64,000 nt of DNA from Candidatus Babelota bacterium (GTDB lineage: Bacteria; Babelota; Babeliae; Babelales; Vermiphilaceae): positions 1 through 64,000 of the forward strand of contig JAJCZC010000035.1 of NCBI GenBank assembly GCA_029262575.1. Reading direction: 5' to 3'. The notes under the pieces are model-generated. The model saw only the letters and a list, made by a program, of their open reading frames with translations, was not told the origin of the DNA and searched no databases. Positions 17,873 through 26,523 of this stretch are shown here, one piece after another. The stretch's first letter is position 1; each line of letters starts with the position of its first letter. The translations under genes and the position numbers were made by a program.

Positions 17873-18069
17873 AAGTCAAACCGCTATGTTTACAAGTGTT
17901 ATACAAAAAACAATCACAAGACATTAACGCAAATCGGCTAACTATTACTATATTTTTTTACAATTTTTTTTAAAAAAATATAGCATTGACTTCAAAAACT
18001 CACCTCGCTATTCTTGCTTATGGCCTGACAAATTATTTATCAAAACATAATTTTAGAAGAGTTTTTTTT

Positions 18070-18741
18070 ATGAAACAAATAAAGTTTTTATCACTATTAT
18101 TAATCGCGCCAATCATGATGCATGGAGCATCATCAAAAAAAAATGATGAATATAAGTTAAGCACCCATTTCAAACTTGGCGAGCAAAAATTTGATAAAGA
18201 AGTTACAGAATGGCACAAAACTATTTCAAAAAATGTGGGATTAACATCCGCAAATCTTGGCGATCCTTCAGACCTAGTGCTTGCTTGTTCTGAGCTACTT
18301 GCAGAAGGCCTTAATGAAACACTCAAAGGGAATAACGCCATTCGCGCACGTGCTCAAAATCATTATAAGGTTATAGAGGGTAACGAAGAAGTTATGACTG
18401 CGCTCTTCGACGCGCTTACTGCAAAACAATCCAAAGAAGATCCAAAAGAACGCGCAAAAAAATGGAGCCTATTTCGCAAAACTGCCGCACAAAATTTAAG
18501 CCTTCAAGAACAAGCAATCATCCCGGAGATACAATACCCAACTCCAGGAAGCGCTGATGCAATAAAACAATGGATAACTAAAAACAAACAACTAAAACTG
18601 AGCGCTGAGCAAACTGTGCAATATAAAGCACTGCAAATCGTACTCTATTCATTCAGACAAGTTCATCGCAACTGCGACAAAGAAACTGATAATCCAAATC
18701 TACTGCTACACAAAAAAGTCACCGAAACTCAAGAAAAGTAG
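18070..18741 (+). CDS. Exported protein, paralog 2 of the 16642 gene
   Basis: 223 residues. Signal peptide MKQIKFLSLLLIAPIMMHGA, then a helical body and a C-terminal segment (LKLSAEQTVQYKALQIVLYS) shared with the gene at 16642. It lacks that gene's coiled coil. The start at 18070 is preferred over 17986 because AGAAGAG lies upstream and the product then begins with a normal signal peptide. Function unknown; the pair brackets an unrelated convergent gene, which suggests duplication followed by insertion or rearrangement. Confidence 0.75.
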   Translation: MKQIKFLSLLLIAPIMMHGASSKKNDEYKLSTHFKLGEQKFDKEVTEWHKTISKNVGLTSANLGDPSDLVLACSELLAEGLNETLKGNNAIRARAQNHYKVIEGNEEVMTALFDALTAKQSKEDPKERAKKWSLFRKTAAQNLSLQEQAIIPEIQYPTPGSADAIKQWITKNKQLKLSAEQTVQYKALQIVLYSFRQVHRNCDKETDNPNLLLHKKVTETQEK

Positions 18742-18799
18742 TATTCCTTTGTCAGGCCAAAAACACAATGGAGCTATTTGCAAAAAATGATGTTTCTAT

Positions 18800-19780
18800 C
18801 TATTTAGACTTCAAATCGGGCGCTTGCTTTTCTGCGAACTCTTTGCCCTTTTGCAGAATAAGTTTATATTCATCGCTAAATAGTTCGAGCGTTTCTGCTG
18901 TTTCTTTCAATGCTGCAGCAATCACATCTTCAGTTTTACATTCAACTTGCTTGGCGATAAACTCTTTGTCTATTGCCCAAATATGTGGATACTTCTCCAT
19001 CTTTAAGCTAGAGAACTGTAGCAGCGAATATTGCCTCAACTTCTCATCATGCAAAATTTGCGAAGCACCAAGCCAACCACATTTCTCCAACTTAGTACAC
19101 TCAATTAAGATTTTATTTATTTTAGGCAAGTCGTTATATTTTGATATGATAGCTTTATATTCCGGACGATCTTTTGCCAAACAAAGCTTCATAGCAAGAG
19201 GTTTCCACTCTTTTTCCTTTTGCCGTCGACATTCGTCCAAGATCCTTTTGATTGTAAACTTAAGAAACCAAATGTCTTGATTAAATGGACTCAAACTTTT
19301 AAGATCAATAGCATTTTCAATTGCATCAATCACTTTCTTCACAAGCAATCTTTTTTCTTTTTCCTGATCACAGACCTGATGTATAATCTTTTCAACGCGA
19401 GCTTTGCAATCTTTGGAATCTATTTTAGCAATTCTTTCTAGCGCATCATGTCTTCTGACTTCAATATCTTTTGCACCATGAACAGTGAATGCAGCATGAA
19501 ATTGAGAACAATTTGTGCTGCCTTGCTCTTGCTTTATAACATTATCCAACTGCCGTTGCCAATCATGAGCGTTATTCTTATCGAATCGAGCGATTAGTGG
19601 ATTATAAACATTATAATCAAGACGAAATTTTGTGACAATACTATTCAACAATGCAAAATTACTATTTTTACAAGCTTGCTCAACAGATTCTATAAGTGCA
19701 TTGCCATCATCATTGCTTGAGCCCATAACCAAATATGGAAAACCTAAAAACATCGTGCTCAAAATCATTATCAATTTCAT
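18800..19780 (-). CDS. Exported helical protein of unknown function
   Basis: About 326 residues. Signal peptide MKLIMILSTMFLGFPYLVMGS and a long mature region of charged helices with occasional cysteines (CSQFHAAF; CKARVEKIIHQVCDQEKEKR). No domain recognised. Start at 19780: GGGGAAG lies directly upstream, whereas the earlier in-frame ATG gives a charged N-terminal extension before the signal peptide. Convergent with the gene ending at 18741. Confidence 0.75.
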   Translation of the reverse strand: MKLIMILSTMFLGFPYLVMGSSNDDGNALIESVEQACKNSNFALLNSIVTKFRLDYNVYNPLIARFDKNNAHDWQRQLDNVIKQEQGSTNCSQFHAAFTVHGAKDIEVRRHDALERIAKIDSKDCKARVEKIIHQVCDQEKEKRLLVKKVIDAIENAIDLKSLSPFNQDIWFLKFTIKRILDECRRQKEKEWKPLAMKLCLAKDRPEYKAIISKYNDLPKINKILIECTKLEKCGWLGASQILHDEKLRQYSLLQFSSLKMEKYPHIWAIDKEFIAKQVECKTEDVIAAALKETAETLELFSDEYKLILQKGKEFAEKQAPDLKSK

Positions 19781-19860
19781 AAACTTCCCCTTTATAAATA
19801 TTCCTGGCACACAACTAAACCCATTAAACTTACTGCTATAATTTTCTGCATATCAATCCT

Positions 19861-20598
19861 TTATAAATGATGAAATGCGTGTAACTCCTTTTCTGCTTGT
19901 TGCATATCAAATGCGGCAACATAAGCATCTAACTTGCTATAACGAATGCCCACAAATTCAATGCCACGCTTTTTAACTGCATCCTCAACAGCGTGCAAAT
20001 TTTTGAGTTTATCATCGATAAACACAACTTTTGATGGCATGATTTCACAAAAATCTAAAAAGTCGATTAATGCATCCCCTTTGTTATTATCACCTGAGAA
20101 TAAAATGCCGCGCTTATACATATAAATATATGGCGCTTGGCGAATTGCATAAACTGGGCCAATGTGATTGTGTGAAAAATCAATATCAATTGCGGAAAGT
20201 TGGCAAATGGTACGATTCACCAAAGGTAATGAGCGTGCGGTTAATGCCATAATGTCATAACCCTCTTGTTGCAAATCACTCAAAAAATGTGGAGCATTTT
20301 GCTCAATGAGCTGCAATGGAATTTGCAGTTGAACTTCAAAATAAATCGGCAACACCATGTTAAGCGCTTGCATAAAATCTTTGCCTTCTGCTTGTTGCTC
20401 TTTGATCATATGGCCAAACCATTCATCTGCACCAATTGTACCAACCGGATGCGCCAATGTGTTATCAATATCGAACAACACCAATGTGTCTTTTTCCAAA
20501 TAATTGCGGACATCTGCAAGTTTATCAGTTTCAACAATAAGTGCATGAAGTTGAACCGCCGAAATGCACAATAGTGCTGCCAGTCTAAATATACGCAT
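19861..20598 (-). CDS. Exported HAD-like protein (DUF2608 type)
   Basis: 245 residues with signal peptide MRIFRLAALLCISAVQLHA. HAD motif I is LFDIDNTL with the two catalytic aspartates (Asp43, Asp45), motif II is IMALTARS, and motif IV is VVFIDDKLKNL. A long cap separates motifs I and II. This is the arrangement of the DUF2608 family of exported HAD-like proteins known from Legionella and other intracellular bacteria. It probably acts as a phosphatase outside the cytoplasm; the substrate is unknown. AAGGA precedes the start. Confidence 0.82.
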   Translation of the reverse strand: MRIFRLAALLCISAVQLHALIVETDKLADVRNYLEKDTLVLFDIDNTLAHPVGTIGADEWFGHMIKEQQAEGKDFMQALNMVLPIYFEVQLQIPLQLIEQNAPHFLSDLQQEGYDIMALTARSLPLVNRTICQLSAIDIDFSHNHIGPVYAIRQAPYIYMYKRGILFSGDNNKGDALIDFLDFCEIMPSKVVFIDDKLKNLHAVEDAVKKRGIEFVGIRYSKLDAYVAAFDMQQAEKELHAFHHL

Positions 20599-20665
20599 GT
20601 TTTAATCCTTCTTTTTGTGTTATACTTTTTATGTAACTTAATCTTAAAAATTATGCACAACTATA

Positions 20666-21022
20666 ATGAATAAAAGAATTTTTGGCAACCAAGCCGAAAC
20701 ATATGTCACCAATCATTTGCAAAAACAGGGTTATACCATTGTTGAACGCAATTATCAAAAACGCTACGGCGAAATTGATATTATTGCGCGCAAAAAAGAT
20801 GTTTATGCATTTGTGGAAGTGAAACTACGCCGATCGAGCCCAATCCCTATTGAGGCAAGTATTCCATGGGCCAAACAACGCAAAATCATTCTTGTTGCAC
20901 GTGAATATATTGCACGCAACAGATTGATAAACTTTGTGTGCCGCTTTGATGCCGCATTGGTCCAAATGGATCACAATGACGCTATGCATTTGAATTATAT
21001 TGAAAATGCCTTTGGGCAATAA
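20666..21022 (+). CDS. yraN: YraN/UPF0102-family nuclease-like protein
   Basis: 118 residues, typical for the family. Opens GNQAETYVTNHLQKQGY and carries the PD-(D/E)xK core RYGEIDIIARKKDVYAFVEV with E-I-D followed by E-V-K. Members are predicted endonucleases or Holliday-junction-related proteins; the exact role is unsettled. It is divergent from the HAD-like gene, sharing a 67-nt intergenic region, and is followed by a long hairpin. Confidence 0.9.
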   Translation: MNKRIFGNQAETYVTNHLQKQGYTIVERNYQKRYGEIDIIARKKDVYAFVEVKLRRSSPIPIEASIPWAKQRKIILVAREYIARNRLINFVCRFDAALVQMDHNDAMHLNYIENAFGQ

Positions 21023-21040
21023 AAACATTTTAAACATAAT

Positions 21041-21095
21041 CAGCCAAAATCGTGCAAATCCGAAATGCTAACTCGAATTTACACGATTTTAGCTG
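21041..21095 (+). terminator. Long hairpin, probable terminator after yraN
   Basis: Arms at 21041-21063 and 21073-21095 (AAAATCGTGCAAAT against ATTTACACGATTTT in the core) form a 23-nt stem with three mismatched positions and a 9-nt loop. A T-rich run follows on the plus strand. On the minus strand the three mismatches become G-U pairs, so the stem is complete in that orientation. Confidence 0.65.
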
Positions 21096-21210
21096 TTTTT
21101 CATTCTCTTTTTTGATCAAACCTTCTTTTTTTCACTGATTGCAATAATGCTGATATGTCAATATACTAATGAGCAACATTATTAACCTACAAACATAAAG
21201 ACATATCAAC

Positions 21211-22065
21211 ATGCATCACATTAAAAAAATCACCCTCATTGCACTCATTGTTTCAACCACACTTTCAGCGCATGCAAACAATTGGCGCGAACAAAAAATA
21301 GTAAAAACACAAGCAACTATAGATCGTGTGCGATCCAAATTATCTGTACAAAAAAAGATGGCACTGAACACATCTTTGGCTAAGTTAAAAGGGCTATTTG
21401 GCGGCACCTTTTTATGCACTAGTTGCGTGACTGGGCTACTCGGCTTTATGTCGCTTCTTGATGATGAAGTATTGGGCGGTGTTGAACCACTCCCATTATT
21501 TTTTGGATCATTGCTCAGTTTTGGCATTGGCAGCTACCTAGCCTATAGTGCACAAGATGATGAAAATCACGCCATAGCTCAACAACGACAGGCAATTGAA
21601 AACTTAAGAACATTGCGCACCCAATATGAACAATTGCTCGAAGAGCTGGAAAATGAGCAAACAGAAGCAGCATATGCAAACTCTAAGATTAGAATTAAGT
21701 TTGAACGCGCTCAACAAAAACTAGAGCAAGCAACAAAAGCATTAAACGAAAACACATTGGCAATGCTCAAAAAAATATATGGCGGAACCGTTACCTTTAC
21801 TGGCGGATGCCTGGGAATTTTGGGAGTTGCGCTCTTTTTCGCGGATGTAGATGCAGCAGAATCGGCAGCATACTTTGCCGGCGGCAGTTTTTTGGCAGCG
21901 ATAGGAAGCATTTTATACTACACAGGGCACAGAGAAACAGAAAATATCAAAGCTTATCATGAAGCAAGCATTGCATATTTTAGTGAACGTGTGCGAGCAT
22001 ATACGCATCAACTTGCTGAATGTGAAGAGCAGGATAACCAAACTTCAAACGATGAAAAGGAATAA
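21211..22065 (+). CDS. Exported membrane protein with an internal duplication
   Basis: 284 residues. Signal peptide MHHIKKITLIALIVSTTLSAHA, then two copies of the same module: a charged helix, two membrane-spanning segments and a DxENHAI/ETENIKA turn. Copy 1 reads LAKLKGLFGGTFLCTSCVTG, copy 2 LAMLKKIYGGTVTFTGGCLG. Coiled-coil segments lie between and after them. The protein is likely embedded in a membrane. It is 5 nt from the next gene, which has a related helix-plus-two-TM plan. Function unknown. Confidence 0.75.
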   Translation: MHHIKKITLIALIVSTTLSAHANNWREQKIVKTQATIDRVRSKLSVQKKMALNTSLAKLKGLFGGTFLCTSCVTGLLGFMSLLDDEVLGGVEPLPLFFGSLLSFGIGSYLAYSAQDDENHAIAQQRQAIENLRTLRTQYEQLLEELENEQTEAAYANSKIRIKFERAQQKLEQATKALNENTLAMLKKIYGGTVTFTGGCLGILGVALFFADVDAAESAAYFAGGSFLAAIGSILYYTGHRETENIKAYHEASIAYFSERVRAYTHQLAECEEQDNQTSNDEKE

Positions 22066-22070
22066 AAAAG

Positions 22071-22535
22071 ATGCAAGCAAAGAAAATAGCATTATGTGCG
22101 CTTCTGGGTTTAGTTAACGTATCTTTTGCCGACACGCCAAATATTGAAAACATAGCCAATACACCATGTGGACAAAAAGATTGTCCATGCCCCAAGAAAC
22201 TGAAGCTTGCACGTGGACAAAAAGAGCTCCAGCAAAACGACATCGATCAGAATAAAGTTAAACAAGAGAAATTAAAACAAAAAATTCAACATTTAAAAAA
22301 AAGATTATATACAAAGGAAGCCTGCTTTACAGTAGGAGTTCTTCTAGCTTCAGCTAATATCATTGCGAATGAATGTCTCAGCGACAATGCCAAACAAACT
22401 CAAACTGCAAGGCTCCTTCTGGAAGGGAGCTATTCTCTTGGACTAATCATCTCAGCATTCGGCGCCTTTTTTGGCTATAATGACTACATGAAACTACAAG
22501 AGAAAAATGAGCAACTCGAAAAACTTAATAGTTAG
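22071..22535 (+). CDS. Small exported membrane protein
   Basis: 154 residues. A signal peptide (MQAKKIALCALLGLVNVSFA) precedes a cysteine-rich stretch (CGQKDCPCPKK), a coiled coil (QNKVKQEKLKQKIQHLKKRL) and two hydrophobic segments separated by a short loop, ending in another charged helix. It starts 5 nt after the preceding gene with a good AGGA, and stops 5 nt before the HerA-type ATPase gene, so all three are likely one operon. Confidence 0.72.
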   Translation: MQAKKIALCALLGLVNVSFADTPNIENIANTPCGQKDCPCPKKLKLARGQKELQQNDIDQNKVKQEKLKQKIQHLKKRLYTKEACFTVGVLLASANIIANECLSDNAKQTQTARLLLEGSYSLGLIISAFGAFFGYNDYMKLQEKNEQLEKLNS

Positions 22536-22540
22536 AAATC

Positions 22541-24160
22541 ATGAAAACGGTAAAACAAAAAATCGGACACATCACCAGCGGATCACTCACAGATGGCTTT
22601 GTGATGCGCATTGCGCCAGATGCACAGTTGCATGAAATAAAAACGGGTAAATTTGTTTCGGTGGTTGGGCAAAAAAATACCTTTTTTTCTCTCATTACCG
22701 ACTTGACCTTGCAAGTCACCAATCCCGATATTTTGCTTTACCCTCCCACACCAAAAGAAACATTACTCAACGAAGTGCTCAAACAAAAAGGCATGTATGC
22801 AACGGCACATTTAAAACCAATGCTTATGCTCGACGAAGAACAACGCCCTAAACCGGTCAAAACTATTCCACCACATTTTGCACAGGTATTTGAGGCAAAC
22901 AAAGATGATGTTGCGCTTATTTTTGGCAGCGAAGACGACCCAAGCAAAAGATACTTCAATATTGGCTCCCCCCTTGATATGAAAACACCGGTGTGCCTTG
23001 ATCTTGAACGTTTAAATGAACGCAGCAATGGCATATTTGGCAAAACAGGGACGGGTAAAACTTTTTTAACGCGTCTTGTTTTAGCTGGTCTGATTAAAAA
23101 TGATAAAGCAGTCAATGTTATTTTTGATATGCATAGTGAATATGGCCTGCAGGCACGCAAAGAAGGCAAAGGCCACTCATTTGTGAAAGGCCTGAAAACT
23201 TTGTTCCCCGATAAAGTAGTGATATTTTCACTCGATCCACAATCAACGCGCAGAAGAGGTGGCAACCCCGACGTTGAAGTTATAATTCCCTATCATGCAA
23301 TTCGCGTGGAAGACCTACTTTCATTGCAGCAAGAACTGAACTTGCACAACACAGCAACCGAAGCCGCTTATCTTATTGCAGCAAAACACAAGCAAAACTG
23401 GCTCACCGTACTCCTCTCACAAGGTGAAAACCTCAAAGAATTTGCCGAATCAATTGGCGCACATCCTGAATCGATTGCTGCATTATATCGAAAACTCAAA
23501 AAAATTGAGCGATTGCCCTTTTTCCAACCACAACATGCAGGTGCCTATAAAGAAGACAATGTGATTGACCAAATGATGGAATATATCGATCGTGGAATCA
23601 GTGTGATTTTGGAATTCGGCAATTATACTTCAATGTTCTGCTACTTGTTGGTGGCCAACATTATCTCGCGCCGCATTCATGATGCATTCATCGAAAAAAC
23701 AGAAAAGTTCTTGGGTTCACAAAAAAAAGAAGATGAACCAAAAAAATTGATGATCACCATTGAAGAAGCACACAAGTTTCTTAACCCGCAAGCGGCAAAA
23801 CAGACCATTTTTGGCACGATTGCACGTGAAATGCGTAAATATTATGTGTCATTACTGGTGGTTGATCAGCGCCCTTCTGGCATTGATCAAGAAGTGCTAT
23901 CTCAAATTGGCACCAAAATTGTGGCCCAATTAAGTGATGAAAAAGACATTCAAGCTGTTCTGACCGGCGTAAATGGCGCACAAAACTTACGGACCATTCT
24001 TGCATCACTTGATAGCAAAAAGCAGGCATTATTGATGGGCCATGCCCTGGCCATGCCGGTGGTGATTCAAACGCGTGAATATGATGAGGCCTTTTATCGC
24101 GCTATGGGTGACACCATCACGCCCCAACAAGTCGATGAGTTCGTGCAAGAACTGTTTTAG
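22541..24160 (+). CDS. HerA-type ATPase (DUF87 helicase)
   Basis: 539 residues, cytoplasmic. A beta-barrel-like HAS domain occupies the first ~110 residues; the RecA-like core has Walker A GIFGKTGTGKTFLTRLV (about 162-178), Walker B KLMITIEEAHKF (about 402) and DQRPSGIDQEVLSQIGTKIV, the conserved strand before the arginine finger. HerA forms hexameric DNA translocases that work with NurA-type nucleases; no nurA is visible here. Other members couple to phage-defence systems, but no partner suggests that in this window. Confidence 0.88.
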   Translation: MKTVKQKIGHITSGSLTDGFVMRIAPDAQLHEIKTGKFVSVVGQKNTFFSLITDLTLQVTNPDILLYPPTPKETLLNEVLKQKGMYATAHLKPMLMLDEEQRPKPVKTIPPHFAQVFEANKDDVALIFGSEDDPSKRYFNIGSPLDMKTPVCLDLERLNERSNGIFGKTGTGKTFLTRLVLAGLIKNDKAVNVIFDMHSEYGLQARKEGKGHSFVKGLKTLFPDKVVIFSLDPQSTRRRGGNPDVEVIIPYHAIRVEDLLSLQQELNLHNTATEAAYLIAAKHKQNWLTVLLSQGENLKEFAESIGAHPESIAALYRKLKKIERLPFFQPQHAGAYKEDNVIDQMMEYIDRGISVILEFGNYTSMFCYLLVANIISRRIHDAFIEKTEKFLGSQKKEDEPKKLMITIEEAHKFLNPQAAKQTIFGTIAREMRKYYVSLLVVDQRPSGIDQEVLSQIGTKIVAQLSDEKDIQAVLTGVNGAQNLRTILASLDSKKQALLMGHALAMPVVIQTREYDEAFYRAMGDTITPQQVDEFVQELF

Positions 24161-24213
24161 GGCTCTTTTGCCAGCTAAAAGCAAATGGCGGTTACAATTT
24201 AGTTACAAATCTG

Positions 24214-24242
24214 TTTACACCTTATTGTTTTTTTGTTATATT
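24214..24242 (+). promoter_or_regulatory. Promoter of the toxin-antitoxin pair
   Basis: TTTACA (24214-24219) and TATATT (24237-24242) are spaced by 17 nt, 36 nt before the antitoxin start. A TTAACAATTGTTGA palindrome lies just after the -10 (around 24240-24254) and is a possible operator for autoregulation. Confidence 0.6.
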
Positions 24243-24277
24243 AACAATTGTTGAGTAAAAACATAACGGAGAAATGT

Positions 24278-24520
24278 ATGTCAAAAATAATAAGAATCAC
24301 TGAAAATGCTTATGATAGATTAGACCAACTGGCATTAGAAACGGGTTCATCAAAACAACGCATTATTGATCAGGCTTTAGAAAACTTAGCTCGCAAGCAT
24401 TTTTTAGAAAAAACAAATAAAGGCTTTGCCGCATTAAAAAATAACGCTACAAAATGGGATGAAGAACTAAATGAACGGGATGAGTGGGAAACAATTAATG
24501 ATGGCCTTGAGGATAACTAA
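24278..24520 (+). CDS. Antitoxin of a MazEF-like pair (ribbon-helix-helix)
   Basis: 80 residues from the ATG at 24278, chosen because CGGAGA lies 7 nt upstream. The first half (IIRITENAYDRLDQLALETG, SKQRIIDQALENLARKHF) reads as a ribbon-helix-helix DNA-binding domain: a short beta strand and two helices. The second half is acidic (WDEELNERDEWETINDG) and likely the toxin-neutralising tail. The stop shares a base with the toxin start (TAATG), indicating translational coupling. Confidence 0.82.
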   Translation: MSKIIRITENAYDRLDQLALETGSSKQRIIDQALENLARKHFLEKTNKGFAALKNNATKWDEELNERDEWETINDGLEDN

Positions 24521-24864
24521 TGCAAAAACCCTTGCGCGGCCAAGTTTGGTTTGTCAATCTTAATCCAACTATGGGGCGTGAACAGGCAAAAAAACGACCC
24601 TGCTTGGTATTATCATCAGATATTTTTAATCAAGGACCCGCAGAACTTGCGGTAGTTATACCACTAACATCACGAGAAAGAAGTATCCCGCTACATATTC
24701 CAGTCTATCCACCATCGGGTGGATTAGTAGTAACCTCATATCTTATGTGCGAACAAATCAGAGCCGTTTCAATAAAGCGATTTGCTCATCATCTTGGGCA
24801 AGTAAATCCAAATACCCTTAAAGCCGTTGAATATGCTTTAAAGACATTACTCGAATTTTCTTAG
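24520..24864 (+). CDS. MazF/PemK-family endoribonuclease toxin
   Basis: 114 residues, the usual size. The N-terminus RGQVWFVNLNPTMGREQAKK and RPCLVLSSDIFN are the signature strands with the catalytic arginine; VIPLTSRERSIPLHIPV and MCEQIRAVSIKRF complete the fold. MazF toxins cut mRNA at short sequences when not bound by antitoxin. It overlaps the antitoxin stop by one base and is the second gene of a standard antitoxin-toxin operon. Confidence 0.92.
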   Translation: MQKPLRGQVWFVNLNPTMGREQAKKRPCLVLSSDIFNQGPAELAVVIPLTSRERSIPLHIPVYPPSGGLVVTSYLMCEQIRAVSIKRFAHHLGQVNPNTLKAVEYALKTLLEFS

Positions 24865-24937
24865 GCCTGTTGCACATGCGAAAAACATCCGTATACTTAT
24901 GACATAATAGATGAGAATTTCTAAATAATAAGCATCA

Positions 24938-25426
24938 ATGAAAAATAAGATTATTCGGCAAAACATTTCTGATACATGCAATGTTGACCAATTTTTTGGT
25001 TTTAAAAATGAGATCAACTATGCATTGCCCATAATTCAAACTCATGCTCAGGCGAGATTTTCTTCGCCTACTGATAACTATATTAAGTGCAAGCTTAATC
25101 TGAACAAACGGGTGATCAAGCACCCGACCACTACCTTTTTTGTGCGCGCTACCAGTAATTCTATGATTGGTGCCAATATAAATCCTGACAATACTCTTAT
25201 TGCCGATCGTACCATGCAAGTGACGGAAACCAACGCCGTGATCGCTTATATTAATGGTGAATTTACCGCCAAACACATTGCCCAGAAAAAAAACAAGCTA
25301 TATTTAGTGTCAGAAAATGACAATTTCGATTCCATTGAAATCACCACCGAAATGGACTTTGAGATTTGGGACATCGTTTTCATATATTATACATCAAACA
25401 ACCTAACCAAGGAAGGCTTCAAATGA
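24938..25426 (+). CDS. UmuD-like S24 serine peptidase
   Basis: 162 residues. The C-terminal half is a LexA/UmuD S24 domain: HPTTTFFVRATSNSMIGANI with the nucleophile Ser75, and NGEFTAKHI with the general base Lys112. The spacing of 37 equals that of UmuD and LexA. The sequence aligns with UmuD from AQARFSSPTDNY onward, where UmuD has a Cys-Gly or Ala-Gly cleavage site; here the pair is Ala39-Arg40, so self-cleavage may be lost or altered. There is no helix-turn-helix and no umuC nearby. The stop overlaps the next ATG (ATGA). Confidence 0.88.
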   Translation: MKNKIIRQNISDTCNVDQFFGFKNEINYALPIIQTHAQARFSSPTDNYIKCKLNLNKRVIKHPTTTFFVRATSNSMIGANINPDNTLIADRTMQVTETNAVIAYINGEFTAKHIAQKKNKLYLVSENDNFDSIEITTEMDFEIWDIVFIYYTSNNLTKEGFK

Positions 25427-26394
25427 AAAAGCTCTTTGCGCTCTTATTGTGCATGCACGGATTAAGTAATGCAGAACCATCTAACCCATTTTCGGGCATT
25501 CTGCCTGGTGGATGTTATCAACTAAGCAACAACGAATCTGCCACCTATACACCATCACCTATTGTTGCAGCTGTAGAAAAAGCCGCTGAATTTAATGATA
25601 CGCCAACTAATGAGATTACCCCTACCAATGAAATACAAAAGGCTTTCTTGCAAAACTATCTCACCGACAAAGATATACTCAATGCACTAACAAACAAAGA
25701 GTTGCGCAGCTGGGCAGATACTAACATTGATAATCTCAACAAAATCCTAAAAAAAGAAGGTTTTGATATTCGCCTTGAACCAATGACCCCAGGTGATTTC
25801 GGCGTTGTCTCAATATTAAAAGTTGAGGTTGAGTGGAAAGAAAAAGCACAAAAAACACAGATTACAAACAATTGCCAGCTTTATGAAGCAATCTTGCTTG
25901 AGGCTAAAAATGGTTGCTCTGTTGCCCAACCCCAAGGTTATGCACATCCTATCGCTCGCGTGAATACTGCCTCTGGTGATAAAGTATGTTTTGCTATTGC
26001 TGATGCTGCACTAGAAGGTTTTGCACTACGTGATAAAATTGAGACATTACGCAATGCTCAAATGTCATATAGCGAGTTCTCATCAGTTAAAGTGCCAATG
26101 GTTGATCTTGATCAAACACAACAACTTGATTGGCTTCTTAATATGGTGATTGGTAATGGACGCATAGCACAAGCATTGCAACAGACTAAATTCAAAATGA
26201 ATGAAGTTGGTGCAAAAGTTGAAAGTGCTGTAGCAATTGGCGTTGAAAGATGTTCTGCTCCCTGTGAGCCAAAAGAATACGTTATTGATCAAGACTTTTA
26301 TGTTTGGATCGAGCGTGAAGGTATGGATGAGCCATATTTCTCAGCTTATGTGACATCTAAAGACTGGAAAAATCCGGGTGATTTGAACGCCTAA
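25423..26394 (+). CDS. Exported serpin-like protein
   Basis: 323 residues with signal peptide MKKLFALLLCMHGLSNA. The region from about residue 125 follows the serpin core in order: ILKVEVEWKEKAQKTQ (strand s6B/s3A region, like the NAIYFKG-W motif), VKVPMVDLDQTQQLDWLL, the hinge FKMNEVGAKVESAVAIG (Glu261, Gly263 at P17 and P15) and the terminal YVIDQDFYVWIE before a short strand. The first helices of a full serpin are not recognisable. P12 to P9 read V-E-S-A, less favourable than the usual small residues, so inhibition is uncertain. It is translationally coupled to the UmuD-like gene. Confidence 0.68.
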   Translation: MKKLFALLLCMHGLSNAEPSNPFSGILPGGCYQLSNNESATYTPSPIVAAVEKAAEFNDTPTNEITPTNEIQKAFLQNYLTDKDILNALTNKELRSWADTNIDNLNKILKKEGFDIRLEPMTPGDFGVVSILKVEVEWKEKAQKTQITNNCQLYEAILLEAKNGCSVAQPQGYAHPIARVNTASGDKVCFAIADAALEGFALRDKIETLRNAQMSYSEFSSVKVPMVDLDQTQQLDWLLNMVIGNGRIAQALQQTKFKMNEVGAKVESAVAIGVERCSAPCEPKEYVIDQDFYVWIEREGMDEPYFSAYVTSKDWKNPGDLNA

Positions 26395-26412
26395 CTTATC
26401 AATAAAATGTAT

Positions 26413-26447
26413 CCTTCGATACTTCGCTAAGGCTCAACTCAGGATGA
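26413..26447. repeat. Short interspersed repeat, copy 1
   Basis: CCTTCGATACT followed by a short variable stretch and CTCAGGATGA. A similar sequence lies at 39538-39575. Palindrome-like elements of the form CCTTCGA...CTCAGGATGA are scattered in many bacterial genomes. The surrounding 26395-26523 shows nothing else I can support. Confidence 0.5.
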
Positions 26448-26523
26448 AGTCATTATAATAACAGCCCTTAACCTAAGCCGTTCGGACAGTTTCATCGTGT
26501 AAGAATTTCGCAAGATAAAGTTT

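Noticed and set aside
22738-23265. 175-residue antisense ORF in the HerA gene
   Set aside because: Overlaps the Walker A region of a well-supported gene; composition is that of an antisense shadow.
22541-24160. HerA as part of an antiphage system
   Set aside because: No nuclease, SIR2 or NurA partner next to it; neighbours are membrane proteins and a toxin-antitoxin pair.
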